A stretch of 16,222 nt of DNA from positions 1-16,222 of the forward strand of contig CAZFPL010000070.1 of assembly GCA_964521085.1 (NCBI GenBank), written 5' to 3'. The position numbers were made by a program, and so were the translations under genes. The notes under the pieces are model-generated. The model ran no database searches and had not been told where the DNA came from. It saw nothing but the letters and a program-made list of their open reading frames with translations. Origin of the DNA: JAFGKK01 sp964521085 (GTDB taxonomy: Bacteria; Chloroflexota; Anaerolineae; Anaerolineales; RBG-16-64-43). Below, piece by piece: positions 1 to 5,861 of the stretch; within the stretch, counting starts at the first letter, position 1, and each line of letters starts with the position of its first letter.

Positions 1-25
1 CGGGTAATATCCAGACAGTTCCTGG

Positions 26-50
26 ATGCCCGCTTCGGACGCGCGGGCAT
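26..50. terminator. Hairpin downstream of the C25 peptidase gene, possible terminator
   Basis: A perfect 8-bp stem, ATGCCCGC at 26-33 and GCGGGCAT at 43-50, encloses a 9-nt loop. It lies about 28 nt past the stop codon of the minus-strand peptidase gene. Neither side has a long T run; on the plus strand it is followed by GACGAACTTTTAC, so it might equally end a plus-strand gene lying left of the window. Role inferred only from position and structure. Confidence 0.3.
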
Positions 51-77
51 GACGAACTTTTACTTTAGGGCGATTCT

Positions 78-1925
78 CTACGCCGAGCTTTTCCCACCCG
101 CCGCCCGCCGTGGAAACACTTTTCTAAAAAACCTGGCCGGCAGGAACCGCAAATTCCACATCAGGATCAGGCTGAGGACGATCCACCAAAATTCAAGCGA
201 TACAACCACCGCACCGACGGGCAGCCCGCCCAGAAAGACAGTCCGGCTCCCCACCCTCGTTATGCCGTTCTCGACCCCGACGACCTTTAGAATGTACCTT
301 CCTCCGGGCACCTGATCCGGCAGTTCCAACCGGCCGGAAAATCTTCCACCCTCCCCGATCGTGACCGACATTTTCGCAACCGTCCGGTCATTCGGGCCGG
401 ATGCTGCATCGTTGCTCCAGAGTCGGCCGGGAGGAGCAAGCAGAAAAACGGTGGCGCTTGCGCCGGGCGGAAGAGCGCCGCTTCCGGAGAATTCCACGGA
501 AGAATATTTCGGAAGCCACGGGAACGCCGGGCGGATAGATAAATCCGGTACGGGCGAGTCGATTCCCAGAGCGGGGTCGCCGAAAAGGTTATACGCGTGC
601 TGTCCCAGGTTGTAGTACATATCGCGCGGGATATCCGGCTCTTCTTCTTCGGATTGGCTTGAGGTAAGCCGGTAAAGTTCGGGCACCAGAAGGCGGCTGA
701 GGGCCATCTCGATGGCGCGGTCCGAACCGGGGTCGGTAAAGCCGGCTTCCGCGTGGCGGACCCATTCTCCGGCCGTGGGAATCCGGTCCTGCAGTATGCC
801 GGTCAGCAAATCCATGACGTTGAAGGTGTTTCCTTCGGCTGAGGTGATCCGTGAGGCCGCATAGGTCGCCGCCGCGCCGCCCGGTTGAAGCAGCAGCATC
901 TCCGCCAGGGAGGCCTGGTCGCCGGCCAGATCGTACTGCCCGATCAGGCAGCCGATCAACGTCACAATGGATCGATCCGCATTGCGGACAAGGGAAAGGT
1001 CATTCGCGGTAAAGGCTTCCACGTATTCGCCCTGCGGGGTGCGGATCGGGCCGAGATAGTCCGCCATCCCGTGCCCGATATACATCACCAGGAGCGAATC
1101 GCCGTTCAACCGGCCGGCGATCGCTGCGGTGAATTCCTTCGGAGGAAGGTAATATACGCTGTCCGGGTTTCCGTTCAGGACGCTCCATTGCAAATACTCC
1201 GGCAGATATTTCGTCGCGAAGTATTCCATGAGATTTTCGGCAAGCGCGTCGAACTCCGGCCCGAATCCCGAAGCCGATGTGATCAGGTCGACCCGGGTCC
1301 GTCCTTCGCCGGTGGGCGGCCGGGATTCATATTGTTTCACCCGCGCCAGGACGCGAAGCGCTTCTCCGTCGTTGCGCGCGGGCACCCGCCCGATGGCCAG
1401 GGGCAGGAGATGGACGGTATCGGCCTGCGCGGCGTACATACTGTCGGAGGCGATCGTCGTCGCCCCGAACAGGTAGGCTTCCATATCGCCTGAATCCAAA
1501 GTCGCCGCGGGAAGGTACGCACCAGGTGCGGAAGAATCGGGATGGGCATGGCCAAGCAGCAGGACAAAGAAGGGGTACGGCCGGCCGCTGTCGGTGTAAA
1601 CCGTTTGGATTTTCTCCTTCAGGGAAACGTCGGTTTCGGTTTCCGCAATCGTGAGGATCCGGGGAATATATCCGGTGGAGCGGCGGTATTCCGCCCATGC
1701 CCCGGCGCTTGTCTGCAGCGCGGGGGATGCGACGATGAGGTAATTGGTCCCGCCGAGTTGGGGAGTCTTAAGCGGGATGCGGACGTCGCGGATTGCGGAG
1801 AGGGCGGGCCAGGCGAGCGGGATGGAGAGCGCCAACCAGATCAGCATCAGGATGCCGATCGCCGCCGCCGCAAGGCATGAACGCGCTTGGGAGCGCCGAT
1901 CAGGTTTTTTTGGATTTTCCGACAT
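78..1925 (-). CDS. Membrane-anchored C25 (gingipain-like) cysteine peptidase
   Basis: Probable 615-residue secreted or membrane-bound cysteine peptidase of the clan CD gingipain type (family C25). From the ATG at 1925, a basic N-terminus is followed by a hydrophobic segment at about residues 17-42. Next comes a Rossmann-like alpha/beta region starting at NYLIVASPA, then the two expected catalytic motifs: MYIGHGMADYLG (His 285) and VTLIGCLIGQYD (Cys 326). About residues 460-570 look like a beta-rich Ig-like region, as in gingipain C-termini. A second hydrophobic segment (about 578-598, VVVSLEFWWIVLSLILMW) and a basic tail close the protein, so the peptidase domain should sit outside the cytoplasm, held at both ends. 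An in-frame TTG at 1943 would add six residues; ATG 1925 is preferred although its ribosome-binding site is weak. The start lies inside the 3' end of cdd (26-nt overlap), suggesting coupled translation. Substrate unknown. Family assignment rests on the His/Cys motifs and fold order. Confidence 0.82.
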   Translation of the reverse strand: MSENPKKPDRRSQARSCLAAAAIGILMLIWLALSIPLAWPALSAIRDVRIPLKTPQLGGTNYLIVASPALQTSAGAWAEYRRSTGYIPRILTIAETETDVSLKEKIQTVYTDSGRPYPFFVLLLGHAHPDSSAPGAYLPAATLDSGDMEAYLFGATTIASDSMYAAQADTVHLLPLAIGRVPARNDGEALRVLARVKQYESRPPTGEGRTRVDLITSASGFGPEFDALAENLMEYFATKYLPEYLQWSVLNGNPDSVYYLPPKEFTAAIAGRLNGDSLLVMYIGHGMADYLGPIRTPQGEYVEAFTANDLSLVRNADRSIVTLIGCLIGQYDLAGDQASLAEMLLLQPGGAAATYAASRITSAEGNTFNVMDLLTGILQDRIPTAGEWVRHAEAGFTDPGSDRAIEMALSRLLVPELYRLTSSQSEEEEPDIPRDMYYNLGQHAYNLFGDPALGIDSPVPDLSIRPAFPWLPKYSSVEFSGSGALPPGASATVFLLAPPGRLWSNDAASGPNDRTVAKMSVTIGEGGRFSGRLELPDQVPGGRYILKVVGVENGITRVGSRTVFLGGLPVGAVVVSLEFWWIVLSLILMWNLRFLPARFFRKVFPRRAAGGKSSA

Positions 1926-2331
1926 GATCCGGCCCAAACGCAAATGGGAGCAACCGTTCGAGCGTGGTGATCCGGCGGATCCGCCCCTTCTCGTCGGCGA
2001 GGATCACTTCGATCTTGAGTCCGAATTCCGCGAGCGCCTGGCGGCACGCGCCGCAGGGGGACGCCCCCTCCCAGGTGACCACCGCGATCGCGCGAAACTC
2101 GCGTTCGCCGGCGGCCGCGGCCGAAAAGAGCGCCACGCGTTCGGCGCATAAACCCACGGGGTAGGATGCGTTCTCCACGTTCGCGCCGGTATACACATTT
2201 CCGTCCGCCGTCTGAATGGCCGCGCCCACCGCATAATGCGAATACGGCGCGTAGGCGTTGCCGCGCGCCGCGCGCGCTTCGGCCACGAGCCGTTTGCGTT
2301 CCTCCGCGGTCAATTCATTTCTTGCCGGCAT
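1900..2331 (-). CDS. cdd: Cytidine deaminase
   Basis: Complete 143-residue enzyme of pyrimidine salvage that deaminates cytidine and deoxycytidine to uridine and deoxyuridine in the cytoplasm. The zinc site is fully visible: Cys 62 and Glu 64 in GLCAERVAL, and Cys 93 and Cys 96 in SPCGACRQ. NVENASYPVGLCAE is the classic substrate-binding stretch, and the length fits the small homotetrameric form (about 130-140 residues). The C-terminus keeps the family-typical LLPFAFGPDHV and adds a short KSKKT tail. The ATG start overlaps the end of glmU by 17 nt, and its stop overlaps the start of the C25 peptidase gene by 26 nt, so the three genes are very probably co-transcribed and translationally coupled. 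A weak ribosome-binding site, AAGAAGG, lies about 12 nt upstream of the ATG. Confidence 0.96.
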   Translation of the reverse strand: MPARNELTAEERKRLVAEARAARGNAYAPYSHYAVGAAIQTADGNVYTGANVENASYPVGLCAERVALFSAAAAGEREFRAIAVVTWEGASPCGACRQALAEFGLKIEVILADEKGRIRRITTLERLLPFAFGPDHVGKSKKT

Positions 2332-3667
2332 TAACTTTTCGCACCTTCTTGGCCGGCACGCCGAGGGCGAGGGTATCGTCCGGCACGTCGTGCGTCACCA
2401 CCGAGCCGGCGCCGGTCTTTGCGCCGCGGCCGATTTTCACCGGCGCCACCAGCATCGTATCCGATCCGATGAACGCGCCTTCGCCGATCTCGGTGCGGTG
2501 TTTCTGCTTGCCGTCGAAATTGCAGGTGATCGTCCCGGCGCCGATGTTGGCATTTGCGCCGACTTTAGCATCCCCGAGGTAGGAGAAGTGCCCCACCTTG
2601 GCGCCCGCGCCCAGGCGCGAATTCTTCACCTCGCCGAAATTGCCCATGTGCACGCCGCGCTCGAGGTACGCCCCCGACCGCAGATGGCCGAACGGCCCGA
2701 CCGAGACGTCCTCCTCCAGGGTGGCCTTCTCAATTACCGAAGCCTCCAACCGGCAGCGGTCGCCGACCGTGCTGCTCCGGATGATCGTATTCGGCCCGAT
2801 AACACAATCGCGGCCGATGATCGTCTTCCCCTCGAGATGCGTATTGGGCAGGATCATCGTCCCCTCGCCGAGGGTCACATCGAGCGCGATGTACGTCGCC
2901 GCCGGATCCTGCATCCCCACCCCGGCTTCCATCCAACGCGCGTTCGTCCGCTTTCGAAGCACGGCCTCCGCCTCCGCCAGGTGGGCGCGGGTATTGATCC
3001 CGATCCATTCCTCTTCGTCTTCGACCGTGATCGCGGTCACGCCGCGTTCCGTAGCCGCCATCGCCACCAAATCGGTCAGGTAATATTCGCCCTTCGGCGA
3101 AGGGCTCACCTTCGCCAGCGCCGTCCAGAGCCAATCCGCGCGGAAGCAGTAGGCGCCCAGGTTGATTTCCTTCACGGCTTTTTGCTCGGCGGTGAGATGG
3201 GCATCCTCGACGATTTCCGTCACATTCCCCGCTCCGTCGCGGATCACCCGGCCGAACAGGCGCGCATCCTTTCCGATACCGGTGAGCATGGCCAGCTGGC
3301 CGGGCCCCTTCCGGCCGGCCTCCGCCAGGCGCTTAAGCGTCTCCGGCCGCCAGAGCGGCATATCCCCGTAGAACACGAGGACATGCTCGGCCTTCCCGCG
3401 CAATACGCTTTCCGCGCGGCGGACCGCATCGGCCGTTCCAAGCAGTTCCGCCTGTTCGACGAACTCCGCCCGGTCACCCGCTGCGGCGCGCACGGCATCG
3501 GCGCCGTGCCCGACCACCAGGACCGGTTTTTCGGCGCTGACCGCGCCGGCGATATCGAGCGCCAGCAGGACCATCGGCCGCCCGCACAGCGTATGCATCA
3601 TCTTGGGCAGGGTGGATTTCATCCGGGTCCCCAGCCCGGCGGCGAGGATGAGTGTGCGTAGAGTCAT
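2315..3667 (-). CDS. glmU: Bifunctional GlmU: UDP-GlcNAc pyrophosphorylase / glucosamine-1-P acetyltransferase
   Basis: Complete 450-residue cytoplasmic enzyme (E. coli GlmU is 456) making UDP-N-acetylglucosamine for cell-wall and glycan synthesis. Its C-terminal domain acetylates glucosamine-1-phosphate; its N-terminal domain transfers UMP from UTP. The uridyltransferase signature LAAGLGTRMKSTLPK is at residues 8-22, the metal-binding Asp 102 is in FYGDMPLW, and QAELLGTADAV, GEYYLTDL and IGINTR follow. From about residue 250 the protein is a left-handed beta-helix of hexapeptide repeats with the acetyltransferase motif GEVKNSRLGAGAKVGHFSYLGDA (reported here as residues 345-367; His 360 is the catalytic base). 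The ATG at 3667 has AGAGGGA shortly upstream. It is the first gene of an overlapping minus-strand cluster with cdd and the C25 peptidase. I found no convincing promoter between it and the upstream tRNA terminator. Confidence 0.97.
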   Translation of the reverse strand: MTLRTLILAAGLGTRMKSTLPKMMHTLCGRPMVLLALDIAGAVSAEKPVLVVGHGADAVRAAAGDRAEFVEQAELLGTADAVRRAESVLRGKAEHVLVFYGDMPLWRPETLKRLAEAGRKGPGQLAMLTGIGKDARLFGRVIRDGAGNVTEIVEDAHLTAEQKAVKEINLGAYCFRADWLWTALAKVSPSPKGEYYLTDLVAMAATERGVTAITVEDEEEWIGINTRAHLAEAEAVLRKRTNARWMEAGVGMQDPAATYIALDVTLGEGTMILPNTHLEGKTIIGRDCVIGPNTIIRSSTVGDRCRLEASVIEKATLEEDVSVGPFGHLRSGAYLERGVHMGNFGEVKNSRLGAGAKVGHFSYLGDAKVGANANIGAGTITCNFDGKQKHRTEIGEGAFIGSDTMLVAPVKIGRGAKTGAGSVVTHDVPDDTLALGVPAKKVRKVNAGKK

Positions 3668-3736
3668 AGATCATCCCTCTGATTCATGTTGGATTTTCTC
3701 TCCGGCTTCTCCGATAATCTGCGTCCGGGAGTGTGG

Positions 3737-3793
3737 AAAAAAGAAGACTCCCCGACTCGTAGATCCGCTCTCTCTTCGAGTCCTGGAGTCTTC
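3737..3793 (-). terminator. Rho-independent terminator after tRNA-Gln
   Basis: On the minus strand a long hairpin forms from 3777-3793 and 3743-3759: 9 bp (GAAGACTCC/GGAGTCTTC), a 2x2 mismatch, then 6 bp (GACTCG/CGAGTC), with a 17-nt loop. It is followed at once by TTTTTT (3737-3742). It lies 13 nt past the 3' end of tRNA-Gln and ahead of glmU, so it should end the tRNA transcript before the glmU cluster. Confidence 0.85.
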
Positions 3794-3806
3794 ATTTCTT
3801 CCGAGG

Positions 3807-3877
3807 CTGGGGCGCCAGGTTTCGAACCTAGATCCACGGATTCAAAGTCCGGTGTGCTGCCGTTGCACCACGCCCCA
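3807..3877 (-). tRNA. tRNA-Gln (anticodon TTG)
   Basis: Full cloverleaf of 71 nt on the minus strand. Acceptor TGGGGCG pairs with CGCCCCA, with discriminator G and no encoded CCA. The D arm is GTGC/GCAC with loop AACGGCA. The anticodon arm is CCGGA-CTTTGAA-TCCGT, giving anticodon TTG (reads CAA/CAG). The variable loop is GGAT, and the T arm CTAGG/CCTGG closes the standard TTCGAAA loop. The only irregularity is a C-T mismatch at the base of the anticodon stem (27-43) and one G-U in the T stem. It reads as a functional glutamine tRNA transcribed alone: promoter-like element upstream, terminator downstream. Confidence 0.95.
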
Positions 3878-3896
3878 CTGGTTTCAGCGCGCCGGA

Positions 3897-3905
3897 ATTG
3901 TAGCA
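3897..3905 (-). promoter_or_regulatory. Extended -10 promoter element of tRNA-Gln
   Basis: The minus strand reads TGCTACAAT, a TGn extended -10 with TACAAT (5 of 6 to the sigma-70 consensus), ending 19 nt before the tRNA 5' end. No good -35 box is seen at 16-18 bp spacing. The same nine bases precede the response regulator gene at 4963-4971. Confidence 0.55.
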
Positions 3906-3935
3906 CAGGAAGGAGCCGGAGAGGACTCCGCCGGG

Positions 3936-4955
3936 TTAATCGAACACCCGGTAGGGCGTGTTGGAGAGGTCTTCGGGGGCCAGGCCGAGTTTCTCGGCCT
4001 CGTCGAAAGTTAATTTTCCGGGCGAGAGGAAACCGCCCGCTTCCAGAACGGCGTCGTCCCAGAAGGTTTTCGCCTCCTGGGATTCCACCATCTGATCGCT
4101 GAGATTCCATTCCGGCTCGGTGATTCCCCCTCCCACGGTCTGCTGAACCCAATCGGGCATAGGGACCACTCCTGACGACGCTTCCTGCATCAGCCGGTCG
4201 GTGTGGAAGATTTTCTCAAGCCGGCGGACGGCTTCGGTCAATTCGTCATAAAGGGTTTGGGCGGGGGTCGGCTTGGAAAGGAAAAGCACCAGGCTCGGCC
4301 CGCTCGGCATCGGCGCGACGATCATCTCGCGTTTCTCGCCCGAGAGGAGGCAGATCGACGGGGGATCTTCCTTGATCTTGCCCAGGAACGGGGTGGCGCG
4401 GTGCACGATGGAGGCGATCGAGTGCTGCACCGCCTCCATGTCTTCTTCCATCACCTCGAGCACGTCCCCCGCGCGGTGAGTCGCCTGACCGCCTTCCTGG
4501 CACAGCCAGGCGGCGTCGGCGTCCAGCTTCTGGCGCAGGTCGGTCAGCACTTTGGCGGCGCGGTCTTCGCTGGGCTGGAACGTCTCACCGGCCAGGATCG
4601 AACGAACGGCCAGGAGGAACTCATCCATCGGGAGGGGTTTGTTGAAGAAGGCGCGCACCCCAAGCCGCTCGGCCAGTGCGCGGATCGCCGGTTCGGAGAA
4701 ACCGGTTGTTACGATGACGGGGATATTAATCTTCTGGATCTGCCAGCGCTCGACCAGTTCCAGTCCGCTGATTCCCGGCAAGCGCACGTCGATGACGATG
4801 AGGTCCGCCCCGTGTTCCGCCAGCTCGAGCGAGGCTTCCTCCGCCGAAAGGGTATCCACCACATCCAGCGAGGGATCCATTAACTGGATCGCGCTGTGCA
4901 TCATCCGCGCGATTTCCCGCTGATCTTCAACGATCATCACGCGTTTGCGGCCCAT
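3936..4955 (-). CDS. Orphan response regulator with REC domain and uncharacterised C-terminal sensory-like domain
   Basis: 339-residue cytoplasmic signalling protein. Residues 4-125 form a complete CheY-like receiver: acidic pair Glu 10/Asp 11, phospho-acceptor Asp 56 in LIVIDVRLPGISG, Thr 83/84 in VIVTTGFSE and Lys 106 in FFNKPLPM. All needed residues are present, so it should be phosphorylatable. The remainder has no helix-turn-helix, GGDEF, EAL or HD-GYP motif. Residues about 135-245 (LRQKLDADAAWLCQEGG through VRRLEKIF) alternate strands and helices in a way that recalls GAF or Roadblock/LC7 folds, but I cannot assign a family. A hydrophilic tail of about 95 residues follows. No histidine kinase lies nearby. 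The ATG at 4955 has no ribosome-binding site, and a TACAAT hexamer ends 8 nt upstream, implying a leaderless message. The REC call is firm; the output is unknown. Confidence 0.88.
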   Translation of the reverse strand: MGRKRVMIVEDQREIARMMHSAIQLMDPSLDVVDTLSAEEASLELAEHGADLIVIDVRLPGISGLELVERWQIQKINIPVIVTTGFSEPAIRALAERLGVRAFFNKPLPMDEFLLAVRSILAGETFQPSEDRAAKVLTDLRQKLDADAAWLCQEGGQATHRAGDVLEVMEEDMEAVQHSIASIVHRATPFLGKIKEDPPSICLLSGEKREMIVAPMPSGPSLVLFLSKPTPAQTLYDELTEAVRRLEKIFHTDRLMQEASSGVVPMPDWVQQTVGGGITEPEWNLSDQMVESQEAKTFWDDAVLEAGGFLSPGKLTFDEAEKLGLAPEDLSNTPYRVFD

Positions 4956-4962
4956 GTGATCG

Positions 4963-4971
4963 ATTGTAGCA
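4963..4971 (-). promoter_or_regulatory. Extended -10 element of the response regulator gene
   Basis: TGCTACAAT on the minus strand, identical to the element before tRNA-Gln. The hexamer is separated from the ATG by only 7 nt, so transcription would begin at or within a base or two of the start codon. Activity is inferred from sequence. Confidence 0.55.
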
Positions 4972-5031
4972 CAACTGTACGGGCGGGGTCACCAACTCTT
5001 TAGTCCATATCCGCCGCAGAGGCGGGGCGGG

Positions 5032-5037
5032 TATAAT
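5032..5037 (+). promoter_or_regulatory. -10 hexamer (TATAAT) of the Pro/Thr-rich protein gene
   Basis: Perfect TATAAT with 7 nt to the ATG at 5045. No clear -35 box and no ribosome-binding site are visible, so the predicted message is leaderless. It is divergent from the response regulator promoter, with about 60 nt between the two -10 elements. Confidence 0.5.
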
Positions 5038-5044
5038 TCCTTCG

Positions 5045-5449
5045 ATGACGGAAACGGATAGAATCCCGCGGCGGCGCATCATGCTGTATGCCATCCTGGG
5101 AGGGATCATTGCGGCGACGATCCCCTTGTATTGCACCGCCGTGATCCTGATCACCCTCCATCCCACGCCTACCGCAGAATCCACCCCCAGTGCCACGTGG
5201 CCCGCGATTCCATCCCGGCAAATTCCGCTGCCCGCCACCGCCACTCCGCTCGGCCCGCTGCAAACGACATTCACGCCCACCCACACGTTGTTCATCCCGC
5301 CCACACCGACGGTGACTCCGACGCCCACCGAGACTCCCCCGCCCACGGCCCCTCCCCCGCCCACGCGCACCCGCACTCCCATCCCGACCGACACCCCGCC
5401 GCCGACCGACACGGCGACGGAAATTCCATCGGATACACCGGCGTCGTAG
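5045..5449 (+). CDS. Small membrane-anchored Pro/Thr-rich protein of unknown function
   Basis: 134 residues. A short basic N-terminus (TDRIPRRR) precedes one hydrophobic segment at about residues 12-38 (IMLYAILGGIIAATIPLY), which should act as an uncleaved signal-anchor. The rest is low-complexity Pro/Thr/Ser (for example TPTVTPTPTETPPPTAPPPP), with no folded domain in view. Such tails are common stalks or linkers in surface proteins of Chloroflexota; here nothing is attached to the stalk. The coding region ends with a proper TAG before the repeat region. Third-position composition and a perfect upstream TATAAT support a real gene, but the reverse strand is also open here because of the low complexity. 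Function not recognised. Confidence 0.55.
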   Translation: MTETDRIPRRRIMLYAILGGIIAATIPLYCTAVILITLHPTPTAESTPSATWPAIPSRQIPLPATATPLGPLQTTFTPTHTLFIPPTPTVTPTPTETPPPTAPPPPTRTRTPIPTDTPPPTDTATEIPSDTPAS

Positions 5450-5461
5450 TCCGCTGGAGGA

Positions 5462-5683
5462 TGTCATTCCGAAGGGCAAAGCCCCGAGGAATCGGAAAGT
5501 TGGNNNNNNNNNNNNNNNNNNNNNNNNNNNNNNNNNNNNNNNNNNNNNNNNNNNNNNNNNNNNNNNNNNNNNNNNNNNNNNNNNNNNNNNNNNNNNNNNN
5601 NNNATTGAATTACGGACTTGTAGATGTTGGTAATTAGGGTTGAGTCACCGATTCCTCGTCGCCTATCGGCTCCTCGGAATGAC
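5462..5683. repeat. REP/MITE-like repeat, copy 1 (interrupted by the scaffold gap)
   Basis: Outer ends TGTCATTCCGA (5462-5472) and TCGGAATGAC (5674-5683) are inverted relative to each other. Inside them lie the inverted inner boundaries CCGAGGAATCGG (5484-5495) and CCGATTCCTCG (5648-5658). These bound a core whose two parts, 5496-5503 and 5604-5647, total exactly 52 nt. The same 52-nt core is continuous in copy 2. The 100 Ns fall between the two parts. Confidence 0.8.
5504..5603. other. Assembly gap of 100 Ns
   Basis: A run of exactly 100 undetermined bases inside repeat copy 1. The round length suggests a placeholder, not a measured size. The bases on the two sides (GTTGG and ATTGAATT) are directly adjacent in repeat copy 2, so the real missing length may be zero or a whole number of repeat units. 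Confidence 0.97.
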
Positions 5684-5694
5684 GTACTCCGTAA

Positions 5695-5847
5695 GTCATT
5701 CCGAGCCCTGACCGAAGGGAAGGGCGCCTGTCCCGAGGGAAGCGAGGGAAGGAATCGGAAAGTTGGATTGAATTACGGACTTGTAGATGTTGGTAATTAG
5801 GGTTGAGTCACCGATTCCTCGGCCTTCTTCGAAGGCCTCAGAATGAC
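5695..5847. repeat. REP/MITE-like repeat, copy 2
   Basis: Begins GTCATTCCGAG (5695-5705) and ends GAATGAC (5841-5847). Inside, GGAATCGG (5751-5758) and CCGATTCCTCGG (5811-5822) flank the 52-nt core at 5759-5810. A 72-nt block (5750-5821) is identical to copy 1 after removing the Ns. The outer left arm is longer than in copy 1 and differs in sequence. No open reading frame of its own, so a non-autonomous intergenic element. It lies between the convergent 3' ends of the Pro/Thr-rich gene and the dehydrogenase gene; together the repeats fill the gene-free stretch 5450-5861. Confidence 0.8.
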
Positions 5848-5861
5848 ACTTTAAATCCGAC

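Noticed and set aside
2258..3661. 467-residue open frame on the plus strand opposite glmU
   Set aside because: Antisense shadow of a strongly conserved high-GC gene; His/Arg-rich translation with no recognisable motif.
3931..3951. Hairpin CCGGGT/ACCCGG at the end of the response regulator gene as a terminator
   Set aside because: Six base pairs spanning the stop codon with a 9-nt loop and no T run; too weak to call.
4927..5412. Minus-strand frame rich in Gly/Val repeats (MSVGGGVSVGMGV)
   Set aside because: Simply the complement of the Pro/Thr-rich coding repeat; no start context and it overlaps the divergent promoters.
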